A DNA stretch of 63,546 bases from a virus: positions 1 to 63,546 of IMG/VR virus record IMGVR_UViG_3300020122_000568; one strand, 5' to 3'. Below, piece after piece: positions 15,478-24,475 of the stretch (position 1 is the stretch's first letter; the number at the start of each line of letters is the position of its first letter). The translations under genes were made by a program, and so were the position numbers. Under the pieces are notes generated by a model. That model made no database searches, had not been told where the DNA came from, and saw only the letters and a list, made by a program, of their open reading frames with translations.

Positions 15478-16160
15478 CAGCCGCCCGCGCGCTCCGCGCA
15501 CGAAGTCGCCTTCGCCGCTGCCGCCGGGTGCGCCATCAGGAACAGGTTCGCGCCGTCATGCGCAGCCTTCAGCGTCGACGGCGCCGCCGCATCGGGCACG
15601 GCCCCGCCGCTCGGCACGCTGGGCAGCGGGTGCGTCGCCTGCCACGCCTTGACCGCGCACGCGACCAGGAACTCGCCGTCGGTGCCGGCGTAGACCAGGG
15701 CTTCCAGCGCCGCCGCTACGGGGCCTGCCGCGGCCGCCGTGGCCATGACCGCCTCGACCTGCTGCGGAATCTTCTGCGCCGCCGCTGGGAGCGCCGCCGC
15801 CGCCTCGGTCTTCAGGCACGCCTTGTAGGCCTTGCCGTAGGGCGTCGCGCAACTCGAGAGCAGCGGGATGAGCATCAGCGGCAGGAGCGCGCCAGCGGGC
15901 GGGCCGGGAGGCAGTGCGAGGCCCTTGGGCTGAGAGGCGAGGCCCGGGAGCGACAGCCATCCGCCGGCGATGCCCGTCTTGCCGTGCTCGGCGACCCAGG
16001 ACAGGCGGTCGGCAACGCGGCCGAGCTTGGCGCCGGCGTCGGGAGAGATGGCGCCGATCTGCGTCAGCACGTTGCGAACGGTGCCGAGGATGGTCGCGGC
16101 GGCGGCGAGCAAGGCGAGGGCCTGCCCCCAGTGGGCTTGCGCCCAGAGTACGTAGTGCAT
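15477..16160 (-). CDS. Two-part membrane protein (holin-like plus lipobox-like half)
   Basis: 227 residues. The N-terminal 30 residues are hydrophobic (LALLAAAATILGTV). A second hydrophobic stretch at about 92-103 ends in LIPLLSSC, a lipobox-like sequence in mid-protein, followed by an Ala-rich helical domain with Cys at 103, 114 and later. It looks like a fusion of a small membrane protein with a lipoprotein such as an outer spanin. Late lysis-region placement. Confidence 0.55.
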   Translation of the reverse strand: MHYVLWAQAHWGQALALLAAAATILGTVRNVLTQIGAISPDAGAKLGRVADRLSWVAEHGKTGIAGGWLSLPGLASQPKGLALPPGPPAGALLPLMLIPLLSSCATPYGKAYKACLKTEAAAALPAAAQKIPQQVEAVMATAAAAGPVAAALEALVYAGTDGEFLVACAVKAWQATHPLPSVPSGGAVPDAAAPSTLKAAHDGANLFLMAHPAAAAKATSCAERAGG

Positions 16161-16178
16161 GGTCGTCTCCTTGCTGGT

Positions 16179-16511
16179 TCAGCCACGGCCGTATTCGAGG
16201 CGCAGCCAGGCGGTGATGTTGTCGACGTCGTGGCGCAGCTGGCGCACGGCGGCTTCGAGGTCGGCGAGGCGAGAGCGGTCAGTGCGCGGCGCGGCCGCGG
16301 CGAGTTGGCGGTTGGCCTCGTCGATGTCGCGCGCCGGGTCTACGAGCGGCATCGGCCCCGAGTCGTCCCATGGCGACGGCGGGAGCGCATCGGGCGCGCG
16401 CGCTGGCGATGTGAGCGCTACGACCGCAGGATCGTCGGGCGACAGCGGGCGCAGGTCGGGACGCGTCCACGGGGTCACGGGCGGCGTCTCGTCTGCGTCG
16501 CGGCGCTTCAT
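16179..16511 (-). CDS. Pro-rich protein with C-terminal coiled coil
   Basis: 110 residues. The first 65 are Pro/Asp-rich and probably disordered; residues about 78-106 (SRLADLEAAVRQLRHDVDNI) form a coiled coil. ATGA overlap with the gene upstream. Function unknown; could be a small virion or lysis accessory protein. Confidence 0.55.
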   Translation of the reverse strand: MKRRDADETPPVTPWTRPDLRPLSPDDPAVVALTSPARAPDALPPSPWDDSGPMPLVDPARDIDEANRQLAAAAPRTDRSRLADLEAAVRQLRHDVDNITAWLRLEYGRG

Positions 16512-16906
16512 CGGCCGGCCAGGTGGCGGACGATGGCTCCGATGATGGCGCCGCCGATGGTCAGCGCCGCCACGATCAGCTTGTCGCGGATCTTCTTCTT
16601 CGCGTCGCCACCGCCGCGCAACTGCAACGCGAAGCTCGCGGTGATGCGATCGTCTTCCGACGCTGCCTTCACGAGCGCCTGACGTCCATCGCGAAGCTGT
16701 GCGAGAACGGCGCGGTTCTCGGCGAGCGCATCTTGCATCTCGCGGCGGGAGCGTGCGTCGAGGCTGTGGCTGGCGGAGATGATGCGCACGAGGCGTTCGA
16801 TCTGCATGACGGCCTGCGCGCTGAGCCCGGCGATGCGGTCGATCTTGCTGTCGAGGTCAGCGGGCGCGGGCGGGCTGGAGCGCGGCGTCTCGTCCTTCGT
16901 GCTCAT
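16508..16906 (-). CDS. Holin-like membrane protein with coiled coil
   Basis: 132 residues: a charged N-terminus, a long helical middle, and a C-terminal membrane segment (LIVAALTIGGAIIGAIV, about 112-128) followed by a short basic tail. One C-terminal transmembrane helix next to an endolysin suggests a holin or antiholin, although the long soluble part is unusual. Confidence 0.55.
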   Translation of the reverse strand: MSTKDETPRSSPPAPADLDSKIDRIAGLSAQAVMQIERLVRIISASHSLDARSRREMQDALAENRAVLAQLRDGRQALVKAASEDDRITASFALQLRGGGDAKKKIRDKLIVAALTIGGAIIGAIVRHLAGR

Positions 16907-16985
16907 CGCGTTGCTCCTGCTCCTGGCGTTCAAATGCGTCGACGGTGCGCGCGAGACTCGCGACCGCCTGTTCGAGTTCGTCCAT
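16857..16985 (-). CDS. 42-residue coiled-coil peptide (tentative)
   Basis: A short frame from ATG 16985 overlapping the next gene by 50 bases. Its start (DELEQAVASLARTVDAFERQ) is strongly amphipathic. It follows the stop of the LamG-like gene by ten bases. It may be a real micro-protein or only the leader of the next gene. Confidence 0.35.
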   Translation of the reverse strand: MDELEQAVASLARTVDAFERQEQEQRDEHEGRDAALQPARAR

Positions 16986-16994
16986 CGGTTGCTC

Positions 16995-18536
16995 CTAGTG
17001 AACGACGAAGTTGTCCCAGCGCGCGAGACCGGTGCGGCTGCAGTCATTCGAGCTCGCGAATCCGATTCCGGGCGCGCCGTGCAGCGTCGCATCGGTCGTG
17101 CTCAGCTTGGCGACGTCGTCGAGGTAGATCGTGATGACGTCGCCGACGACGGTGGCGCGCAATCGATGCTGTCCTTTGGCCTGCCCGCCGATCGCGGCGA
17201 CCGGGTGCCACGCGCCGTCGAGGAAGTATGCAAGACCGACGTAGCCGCCATACCACGGGTCCCACGTCCACGTCGCGATCCACCACGACGCCGAATCGCG
17301 CACGCGGAACGCCACCGACGTATCGCCGCTGCCCCATGTGCCGAGTCGACCGTCGACGCTGACGTCTTGGTCGCCGGCAAGGCGCGGATCGCTGACCCAC
17401 GCCACGCACGGGACCTGCTCCAAGAACGCGGCCGCGCCGTTGAGGATGCCCCACGACGATGGGAAGTGTCCGCCGGCGACGCATCCCTGTTGCCACGTCA
17501 GCGGACCGATAGAGCCGCCCTCCGTCGATCCGAGCGATGGCGCGTTGAAATAGGCGTAGGTCTGGTCGTCGCGATTGAAGCTATCGCAGACGCGCGCGCC
17601 CGCAGGACACGCTGCCGGCGTCAACCCGCGCGAGCCCGGCTCCGGCGGAATCACCGCGCCGAATGGGTGATCAGTCGTCGTCACCCACTGCGGCGGCACG
17701 CCAACTGGCGGCTCGGTTGCCTGTCCGTAGACGGTGCCGAGCGCGTCGTTGTCGGGACGTCCCGGGTGATGCACGCGCGGGCCGGTCGTGTCGCCGCCGT
17801 TGTAGCCGTCGCTGAGGTCAGCAATGATCGTCGCCGGCACCGTGTAATCGACGAGCAGGTCGGGCACGCGTCCGAAGCCGGTATCGTCGTTGGTGCTGTA
17901 GAGTCGTTCGGGCACCCAGGCTTGAATCCCCGTCGGAAAGAACGTCGCTTGATCGTAGACGCGCAGCTGCGCAAGGAGACCCGACCACGAGATATGATTC
18001 GAGCCGCCGACGTACAACACGCCCGCGCCCCATCCGCTCGGCGGCTCCGTGCGAGTGCCGGCCTGCTGCACCATTCCACATGGGATGCCGTCGACACGCG
18101 TGACCGCGATCGGATTGCCGGTGGCGTCGTTCTGCAGAGACCAGCTGAGCTCGAACCACCTCGACAGCACGCCGTCGTCGCATCCAAAGGAGACGCTGCC
18201 GCTGCCGGTCCAGTAGTTGCCGGCGCCGAGGCCTGACAGAAGCAGCGCGTGCGCGCCGCCGTAGCCGTCGCTGATGAGGTACCCCGACGGCGATGCGGGA
18301 TCGTTGCGAATCCACGCTTGCCACGTCGCCGCGGTGCCAAGACTGGCGGACGGCGCCCAGAACGTGCCGTGGTTGACGTGCTGGGTCCCGCCGTCGGGAG
18401 TGGACGAGCCGAGCAACTGAAGAAATGCCTTCGGCGCCGTGGTCGACGTCGAGCGACCCGCCTGCGCGTCGATGCGCGCGATAGGTTGCGGCGCGCAGCC
18501 GGCGAGGAGCGCTGCGAGGAGCAGAGACAAGCGCAT
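16995..18536 (-). CDS. Secreted lipoprotein with two LamG-like (jelly-roll) domains
   Basis: 513 residues. The N-terminus MRLSLLLAALLAGC is a lipoprotein signal with Cys14 (+2 Ala). Two concanavalin/LamG-like regions follow, about 50-200 (ATWQAWIRNDP, WFELSWSLQND, LAQLRVYD) and about 330-513 (WSDPRLAGDQDVSVDGR, VGDVITIYLDDVAKL, GLARWDNFVV). Such modules bind glycans and would fit a tail fibre, yet the signal peptide sends it to the cell envelope. It sits in the fibre position of the tail operon. Confidence 0.7.
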   Translation of the reverse strand: MRLSLLLAALLAGCAPQPIARIDAQAGRSTSTTAPKAFLQLLGSSTPDGGTQHVNHGTFWAPSASLGTAATWQAWIRNDPASPSGYLISDGYGGAHALLLSGLGAGNYWTGSGSVSFGCDDGVLSRWFELSWSLQNDATGNPIAVTRVDGIPCGMVQQAGTRTEPPSGWGAGVLYVGGSNHISWSGLLAQLRVYDQATFFPTGIQAWVPERLYSTNDDTGFGRVPDLLVDYTVPATIIADLSDGYNGGDTTGPRVHHPGRPDNDALGTVYGQATEPPVGVPPQWVTTTDHPFGAVIPPEPGSRGLTPAACPAGARVCDSFNRDDQTYAYFNAPSLGSTEGGSIGPLTWQQGCVAGGHFPSSWGILNGAAAFLEQVPCVAWVSDPRLAGDQDVSVDGRLGTWGSGDTSVAFRVRDSASWWIATWTWDPWYGGYVGLAYFLDGAWHPVAAIGGQAKGQHRLRATVVGDVITIYLDDVAKLSTTDATLHGAPGIGFASSNDCSRTGLARWDNFVVH

Positions 18537-18539
18537 CGG

Positions 18540-19466
18540 CTATTGCTCCGCCGGGAAGGAGGCCATATCGAGGCTGAAGCTCGCCGTCGAGTTGGAGGCG
18601 AGGTTGGCGCAGCTTACGTTTCCCGAGGAGTCGATCTGCACGACCGAGAAAACGCCGTTGCTGTACGAAGGCAGAAATTTCGTATTCAAAGGCCTATATC
18701 CCGCCGGGAACGTGAACACCGTCGCTGTAATCGATGAGCCATTGTGCACAAGCCCACGAATGTGCACCCAACCGATTGCGTCTTTGTAGTAGCCGACGTT
18801 GTCATAGGGCGCTCCTAGGTTGGTCCAGCTGTTGAGCAGCGTCGGTGCCGTCCATGAAATCGTCGGCGGCACCGCGCTCGTCGCTGTCGTCGTGTAGAAG
18901 CTCGACGAATTGCTCGTCGCGACGGTGAAAATGTTCGTACCGTTGCTGTAGCCGTACCACCAGCCGTGCGAGCCGTTGACGACGACCTTGCTGGCGACGC
19001 CGTCGACGTTGCCGCTCGAGCCGGCGATAGTGATCGTGTTCGTCGCTGAGGCCGAGCCTGATTCGTCGGTGATCGCCAAGTAGAACGGCACCGACGCAGT
19101 TCCCGCCGAGACCGTGAACGTGACAGTGCGCGCGGCCGTGATCGACGTATACGCAACCACCGTGTCCGTCGTGGCCGTCGTATAGTTCGCGTCGGCGACG
19201 GCGTGACGGCTCTGCGCGACGCCGCTTCCACCGCCGGCACCGATGGCAATATCAGAACCGTCGCTCTTGCGAAAGTTGGGCTGGTTGCCGTTGCACCAGT
19301 AGCCGGTGTCGCCGCTCTTGATCGGTGGCGACGTATTCGAGTAGCACTTGAACGCGCCGGCCGAGACCGTCGGCCCGGTGGCGGCGGCCTGCAGCGCGAA
19401 CGACAACGCGGCCACGACGACCAGCGCGAACACGCCAAATCGTTCGCGTCGGGAAAGGTTTCGCAT
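18540..19466 (-). CDS. Fibre-like protein with an N-terminal Sec signal
   Basis: 308 residues. Residues 1-29 are a clear Sec signal (RRER, then FGVFALVVVAALSFALQAAA). The middle is Thr/Ser-rich beta structure. The last 80 residues (GWVHIRGLVHNGSS, VFTFPAGYRP) match the receptor-binding tip repeat common in phage tail fibres. A secreted protein with a fibre tip is unexpected for a virion component; prophage-expressed surface adhesin or decoy is possible. Start has AGGA five bases upstream. Confidence 0.7.
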   Translation of the reverse strand: MRNLSRRERFGVFALVVVAALSFALQAAATGPTVSAGAFKCYSNTSPPIKSGDTGYWCNGNQPNFRKSDGSDIAIGAGGGSGVAQSRHAVADANYTTATTDTVVAYTSITAARTVTFTVSAGTASVPFYLAITDESGSASATNTITIAGSSGNVDGVASKVVVNGSHGWWYGYSNGTNIFTVATSNSSSFYTTTATSAVPPTISWTAPTLLNSWTNLGAPYDNVGYYKDAIGWVHIRGLVHNGSSITATVFTFPAGYRPLNTKFLPSYSNGVFSVVQIDSSGNVSCANLASNSTASFSLDMASFPAEQ

Positions 19467-19530
19467 GGTTATCCTGTGGGGTGGAAACTTTCAGGAGAAA
19501 TCGGCGATAACTACAGGTGTGGAGGCGTGG

Positions 19531-19722
19531 ATGCGGAGCTTGATTCTGGTGGCGGTGGCGGCGGCGCCCATGGTGCTCGGATGCACGGGATCGGATGGGA
19601 TCCCGATCGAACCCAAAGTGGACACATCATCGCAGGTATGCATTGCCGTAGCTTCCGCCGACGGCGGAACCTCATACATGCTCGGCGATATGATGTTTTC
19701 CGAACCCTCCTGCGCTCGCTAA
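19531..19722 (+). CDS. Plus-strand lipoprotein (moron candidate)
   Basis: 63 residues, the only rightward gene inside the leftward late region. ATG 19531 has GGAGG five bases upstream. The signal LILVAVAAAPMVLGC ends at Cys18 (+2 Thr); the mature 45 residues contain two more cysteines. Its TAA (19720-19722) abuts the minus-strand TGA at 19723-19725. Opposite orientation plus own upstream spacer is the classic layout of a lysogenic-conversion gene. Confidence 0.7.
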   Translation: MRSLILVAVAAAPMVLGCTGSDGIPIEPKVDTSSQVCIAVASADGGTSYMLGDMMFSEPSCAR

Positions 19723-20979
19723 TCACATTCCGGTGACGAACTGATCGGTCCCGAAGATGCTGACCATGATCAGGTCTCCGCTTGCTCCGTTGGTCGGCCC
19801 GGTTCCTCGCTTGCAAACGCGTAGCGTCCCGTCGGTGTGGAAGTTCAGAGCGAGCCCGTTGCCACCGCTGATGTAATCGAAGAAGTACAAATCTGTGGGC
19901 AACGCGCCAGGCCCTGTACCGGTGAAGAACCCCTTCGTCTGCAATGCCGGCGTCGCACTTCCTGGCGCGTCGAGGTGGATCGGGGTCGTAATGGATTCGA
20001 CGGCGCCCAAGGTCGTCGCATTTCCGAGAAATGCGAGCGTCACGACCACGAACCGATGCCGCCAGTCGATCGAATTGTCGAGCAGAGAACCGGGGCCAGT
20101 CGATTGATCGGCGGTGGTGGTCAGCAGTTTGAAGTGACCGAAGTATGAAACGTATGACCCCCAGCGCTCCGACGGTAGAGAACCAGCAGTCTTCTCCGAA
20201 ATCGCTCCCGAGTAGAACGACATCGGTCGAAGCCCATGCATGCGGTGCTGCTGCAGCCATCCACCGTTCCACGCTGGCGTAATCGCTGACTGCGCGATGG
20301 CCGTCCCCGACGTGTAGCCGTTCGCGACGGTGATATAGGCGAGCGCGAAGTTGAAGCTGGTCGCCGTGTCGGCGGGAAGCGCGGCGTTGATCTGCGCGGT
20401 GGTCGGAGGCGTCGCGCCCGTGAGGAAGCCTTGGTTGACGGCCAACTGAACTTGCGGGACGTCGTAAAGGTTCACCGACTGCGTGCTGATGCTGCCGTCG
20501 ACGACGCTCTTGATCTTCCGGCTCTGCGTGGAACTGGTGCCGGTGCTTGCCTGCCCGATCCCGGTATAGGCGGCGCCACCCGGCGGAGAAGCGATCGTAG
20601 CCGCGACCTGGCGATTGACGGTCGCATAGATGAGGTCGTAACGGTTCTGGCCGCTCGAATTCGAGGCGATGTTGGCCGGAATGTCGTCAGAGGCATCGAG
20701 CTTCGCAGCGTAGGTGATGGCCGTCGCCAGCGACGATGATGCGAGAAAGTATGCTGGCTGGCACGTGACCTTGCCGTTGCTTGCGCTCGGAATGAGAAGC
20801 AGGCGCGGGTTGACGCTCGCCGTCTCCTCGAGGATCGGCATCACCTTCTTGAGCACCTGCCCCGGCGTGAGCAAGACTTCGAGGGCGCGATCGTCAGCGT
20901 ACGCCGCAATGTCGCAATTGCGCTGGAGTTCGGGCGTCGTAAGCGACTGCCCGTCATTCCAGATCGATCGAATGAGCAT
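19723..20979 (-). CDS. Tail-fibre-region structural protein
   Basis: 418 residues from ATG 20979. N-terminal 190 residues are helical (PELQRNCDIAAYADDRALEV, LTPGQVLKKVMPILEE); the rest is Ser/Thr/Gly-rich beta structure, including GWLQQHRMHGLRP. Position after the tail I-like protein suggests fibre or baseplate attachment. No signal peptide, unlike the next two genes. No family recognised. Confidence 0.6.
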   Translation of the reverse strand: MLIRSIWNDGQSLTTPELQRNCDIAAYADDRALEVLLTPGQVLKKVMPILEETASVNPRLLLIPSASNGKVTCQPAYFLASSSLATAITYAAKLDASDDIPANIASNSSGQNRYDLIYATVNRQVAATIASPPGGAAYTGIGQASTGTSSTQSRKIKSVVDGSISTQSVNLYDVPQVQLAVNQGFLTGATPPTTAQINAALPADTATSFNFALAYITVANGYTSGTAIAQSAITPAWNGGWLQQHRMHGLRPMSFYSGAISEKTAGSLPSERWGSYVSYFGHFKLLTTTADQSTGPGSLLDNSIDWRHRFVVVTLAFLGNATTLGAVESITTPIHLDAPGSATPALQTKGFFTGTGPGALPTDLYFFDYISGGNGLALNFHTDGTLRVCKRGTGPTNGASGDLIMVSIFGTDQFVTGM

Positions 20980-20990
20980 TTGGAAGGCTC

Positions 20991-22025
20991 CTAGACCGCT
21001 CCGTTGAGCAGCGGATCGACGAACGCAAACCACGACACGCCGCCCGCCTTGCGCTGTTCCACTTCGTTGCGAATCTGTTCCATGAGGGTGTTTCCGACGG
21101 GCCCGCAGAATCCCGGGGACCACGTGGGCACGACGCCGTGCGACGGCTGCGTCCCGTACGTCGGATCGGTCGGGTCGTTGTTGCTGTGCGTGACCACCGG
21201 ATCGCTCGTAGTCGCGGGAGCGCAATAGTCAGTCACCGCCGCCACCGTGTTGCAGAACGGCATTTGCGAATCGTCGTTGCTGTCGCTCTGCAGAACTATG
21301 AAGAAGATCGCTCCCACCGCAGGCACGGTGTACACAGGCGGGTTGCTTGCCTTGTCCGGGTAGTTGGCGAGCAAGCGACGAGACCTGCTTGCCACCACGG
21401 TTTGGTTTGTCGTGGATGCTCCAAGTTGCGGTTGCGTCCACGTCTGCCACGGAGGGAGCACGCCGTGTTGCGGCTGCGTGCCGTAGGTGCTGCTGGACGA
21501 GTCGTTGTTGCTGTTCTTGACGACAGCATCGCTCGTGGTCGCCGGGCCGCAGAACGCCGCGTCTACGGTCTCGAAGAACACTGGTGCCAGCTGCGTGTAC
21601 TGCTGCGCGATCGCGATCACCGCCGGCTTGATCGCATTCGGCGTCACGACATCGACCGGGGCCAGCAGTCGAGCTCGATACGTCGGATCGTCCTCGGCCG
21701 CCAGGCGCGCTTTCTTGAAGATGTCGCCCCAGACGTCGAGCCACGACGTATCCGCGAACCGTGGCGACTGCTGCGCCTCGAGCACGAACGAGGCGCGCGC
21801 CCACATGGCGTTCGCCATCTCGCCCCAGGTCTGCAGGAGCGTGTCGCGAATCGCCGATGAGCCGCCGCGGAAGGCACCGGGAAGCAGCGACAGCAGGTCC
21901 GCCAGCGTCGACGTCGTGACGGTCGATCCAGCGGCGAGCGACACCGTCGGGTTGGTCTTGTCGATGACGATGTTGCCGTCGTCGGACGCCGGCAGGACGA
22001 TCGAGTCGTCGGGCGGGAGAATCAC
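20991..22025 (-). CDS. Tail protein I-like baseplate component
   Basis: 344 residues. The N-terminal half (LADLLSLLPGAF, LLQTWGEMANAMW, WGDIFKKARLAAEDDPTYR) fits the P2 gpI/Mu gp48 group that follows baseplate J and links the wedge to fibres. The second half holds an internal duplication: CGPATTSDAVV...NNDSSSS/TYGTQPQHGV recurs as CAPATTSDPVV...TYGTQPSHGV about 100 residues later. The repeat may be a fibre-docking or decoration element. Confidence 0.7.
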   Translation of the reverse strand: MILPPDDSIVLPASDDGNIVIDKTNPTVSLAAGSTVTTSTLADLLSLLPGAFRGGSSAIRDTLLQTWGEMANAMWARASFVLEAQQSPRFADTSWLDVWGDIFKKARLAAEDDPTYRARLLAPVDVVTPNAIKPAVIAIAQQYTQLAPVFFETVDAAFCGPATTSDAVVKNSNNDSSSSTYGTQPQHGVLPPWQTWTQPQLGASTTNQTVVASRSRRLLANYPDKASNPPVYTVPAVGAIFFIVLQSDSNDDSQMPFCNTVAAVTDYCAPATTSDPVVTHSNNDPTDPTYGTQPSHGVVPTWSPGFCGPVGNTLMEQIRNEVEQRKAGGVSWFAFVDPLLNGAV

Positions 22026-22543
22026 TGCGGCACCGACGGAATCGTGATGAAGGCGTTTCCCGAGCTATCTGCGAAGCCGTGCGTCTGCTCGCCGGTGGCC
22101 GCGAGGCGCAGCTTGCCGGTGCCGGTGTCGATCGTGAGGCGCCCGGAGGCCGCGGCGAGACCGGTGATCGTCGGCGCCAGCGCTCCCCAGAAGCACACGC
22201 GCGCGACGGCGTTGGCACTGGCGCCGTCGATGGCGATGCCGAACAGGATGGTCACGTCCTGCGTGAATCCACCGGTGGCGAGCTTGCGCCAAGGAAATTT
22301 GCCGATGCCGAGCGCCTGCGTGGTGTCGAAGACGATGGCGTCGCCGACGTTGCACCCTGTGAAGATGGGGACGCGCATGATCTTGGCGCCCGACCACTGG
22401 TCATCGATGCCTTGCTGCTGGATGGCGCGAATCTGGTCGTCGATGTACGCGCGCGTCGGCGCGCCGGCGCGATTCGCCGGCTGTCCGCCAAAGGCTGGAT
22501 CGACGACGCCGGTACGGAAGAGGGTCGACGGATATCCGGCCAT
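22022..22543 (-). CDS. Small baseplate or fibre-associated protein
   Basis: 173 residues between the J-like and I-like genes, ATGA-coupled to the latter. N-terminal helix (TRAYIDDQIRAIQQQGID), then beta-rich with Gly/Thr. Could be a small tail spike or chaperone. No family recognised. Confidence 0.55.
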   Translation of the reverse strand: MAGYPSTLFRTGVVDPAFGGQPANRAGAPTRAYIDDQIRAIQQQGIDDQWSGAKIMRVPIFTGCNVGDAIVFDTTQALGIGKFPWRKLATGGFTQDVTILFGIAIDGASANAVARVCFWGALAPTITGLAAASGRLTIDTGTGKLRLAATGEQTHGFADSSGNAFITIPSVPQ

Positions 22544-22552
22544 GGATTCTCG

Positions 22553-23782
22553 CTATTGGGTGAGCGGCCCGGCGACCGACAAGAAGATCGACGAGGAATT
22601 GACGATGTAACGCGGGATCGTCGTCACACCGCTGTAGTTGCTGATGCCGCCGCTGATGCCGAGCCGGCGCACGTCCGCAGTGGGCGAGGTCAAGATCGCC
22701 GTCTGCACCTCGGGGTGCGCTTGCTCGCACGAGCCGATGATCTGGTTGAGGAAGTATTCGTCCGCCTGCTGGCGATTGGTGAAGTAGGAGATGATATTGG
22801 CGACGGCCTGGGCGGTGATGGCCGCGGTGTTGTAGTTCACGAGGGGCCGCTGCATGTAGATGGTCCCAGTGATCGTGACGACGGTGATCGCATACGGCAA
22901 CACGAACACCGGAACACCGAAGGCGCGCCAGTTCTCGAGCGCGGAGGCGACGGCCGTTTGCAATGCCGGCGGCAGGTTGTAGTTGACGTCTCCGCAGAAG
23001 AGCTTGACCGTGCCGTCGCCGGGCTCGATCGGAACGATGCTGGTAGCCAGCACGCCCGGGACCTGCGCCGCGCCGACGATGAGCGCGCGCTTGGTGCCGC
23101 GCTTCTTCGAGTCGTCGAACGCCGCTTGCTTGAGCCGCGCGCGCAGTTGGTCGTTGGTCTCCTGGTCAGCACCGCCGCCAATCGGAGGCGGCGCGGCGAG
23201 AGCGCCGAGCACTGAATCGCCCGCAGTCGGCGTGTAGAGCGCCCACGTGGTGTCGCCAAGCGTGTCTTGAATCGTGGTGATCGGATTCTGCCCAGCCGCC
23301 GTGAAGGCGAGGTTGCCGATCACGCCCGCTTGCGTGCATGCCACAGGCACCGCGACCTTGAGCGTGTTCTGCGCGACCGAAACGTCCTGCGTGGCGGTGA
23401 AGTTGACGGCCGCGGTCGAGGGCGGAACCGCCGGCGCAACGAATCGAGTGCCGTTCGGAATCACCGTGGCGGCCGTGCCGCTGCGCTGCAGGTAGACCGT
23501 CGTGGTGGCTGCTGCGGCAGGGAGGCGTCCGTCGTTGAAGAGGTCGGCGGCGATGATGTCGAGGTCGTCGTCGACGGCTGAGACGAGCGAACGGGCGGCG
23601 ACGCGATCGGCGATGTGAGCGGTGTTGCGCGCAGCGAGCGCGGCGAAGGCCGAGAGCGCAAGATCCCAGCGAGAGCCAGGATGGAGGTTGACGGCTCCCG
23701 TGCCCTGGGGGTCTTGAAGCGAACGGATCTTCGCCTGACCGATCTGAACGAGCTCGGTCGGGGTCGGCAGTTCGTTGGCCAT
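22553..23782 (-). CDS. Baseplate J-family wedge protein
   Basis: 409 residues. Features of the J/gp47 family: N-terminal helical LVQIGQAKIRSL, GSRWDLALSAFAALAA, the beta part with RSGTAATVIPNGTRFVAP, GGGADQETNDQLRARLKQA, and VPIEPGDGTVKLF. It forms the wedge of the contractile baseplate. Gene order (W-like, J, small gene, I-like) matches Mu and P2. Confidence 0.88.
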   Translation of the reverse strand: MANELPTPTELVQIGQAKIRSLQDPQGTGAVNLHPGSRWDLALSAFAALAARNTAHIADRVAARSLVSAVDDDLDIIAADLFNDGRLPAAAATTTVYLQRSGTAATVIPNGTRFVAPAVPPSTAAVNFTATQDVSVAQNTLKVAVPVACTQAGVIGNLAFTAAGQNPITTIQDTLGDTTWALYTPTAGDSVLGALAAPPPIGGGADQETNDQLRARLKQAAFDDSKKRGTKRALIVGAAQVPGVLATSIVPIEPGDGTVKLFCGDVNYNLPPALQTAVASALENWRAFGVPVFVLPYAITVVTITGTIYMQRPLVNYNTAAITAQAVANIISYFTNRQQADEYFLNQIIGSCEQAHPEVQTAILTSPTADVRRLGISGGISNYSGVTTIPRYIVNSSSIFLSVAGPLTQ

Positions 23783-23785
23783 CGT

Positions 23786-24472
23786 CTACGTCGCCCCGCC
23801 GGGCACTTTCACAGCTACGGTGTCGTCCACCGCCACGAGTTGCACCGTCGCGCGGCTCTGCACTTGCCCGCTTCCGTCGGCGATGGTCTGAAGGCTGATT
23901 CCGTTCTGCCGCACGCGACCGTCCTCGGCCCACACGCGCTTGAGCTTGGCGGTCATGCTGGAAATCTCCGTTGCGGTGCCGGGGCCGTTGACTCGCAGCT
24001 TCATGCCCGCGCCTGCGAGCGGCCGGTGGAAGATCTCGCCGGGGGCGACGAGCGCCATCGCGACGAGGTCATTGATCACGCACTGCTTGCCGCGGACCTG
24101 CGGAATGTCGCCGTCGGCGGTGAGCGTGTCGGAGAACCAATCCATGTCGACGCCGAACGCTTCCGCCTCTGGGTCCTCGCCGGGGGTGTTCGGCTGAATC
24201 AGGATCAGCGGGGTGCGATAGCCAACGAGGCCCGTGGGCGCGCCCGGGGCGTTGGGCATCGTGACCTGATAGGCGATGCCGTCCTGAAGCGGACCCGACA
24301 GAGCGAGTTCGACCGTCGTGACGCCGGTCAGGAACGCGAAGTTGACGACGGGGACGTTCGGACCATTGTCCGGCCGCGAGAGCACGTAATCGCCCGGCGT
24401 CGTCGACGGGACGCTGTCCGTCGTAACCGAGATGCGCGTCGGTTGCGGCGATACGAGAGATAGGATTTGCAT
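23786..24472 (-). CDS. Baseplate wedge protein, gp25/W-like with N-terminal extension
   Basis: 228 residues. Residues about 105-228 read DMDWFSDTLTADGDIPQV, VINDLVAMALVAPGE, LRVNGPGTATEI, LKRVWAEDGRVRQNG, the pattern of gp25/gpW-type wedge proteins. The first 100 residues are a beta-rich extension (LSGPLQDGIAYQVTMPN) absent from minimal homologues. Part of the wedge with the J-like product. Confidence 0.7.
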   Translation of the reverse strand: MQILSLVSPQPTRISVTTDSVPSTTPGDYVLSRPDNGPNVPVVNFAFLTGVTTVELALSGPLQDGIAYQVTMPNAPGAPTGLVGYRTPLILIQPNTPGEDPEAEAFGVDMDWFSDTLTADGDIPQVRGKQCVINDLVAMALVAPGEIFHRPLAGAGMKLRVNGPGTATEISSMTAKLKRVWAEDGRVRQNGISLQTIADGSGQVQSRATVQLVAVDDTVAVKVPGGAT

Positions 24473-24475
24473 GGG

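Noticed and set aside
16995-22025. Diversity-generating retroelement target in the fibre genes
   Set aside because: No reverse transcriptase and no template/variable repeat pair was seen.
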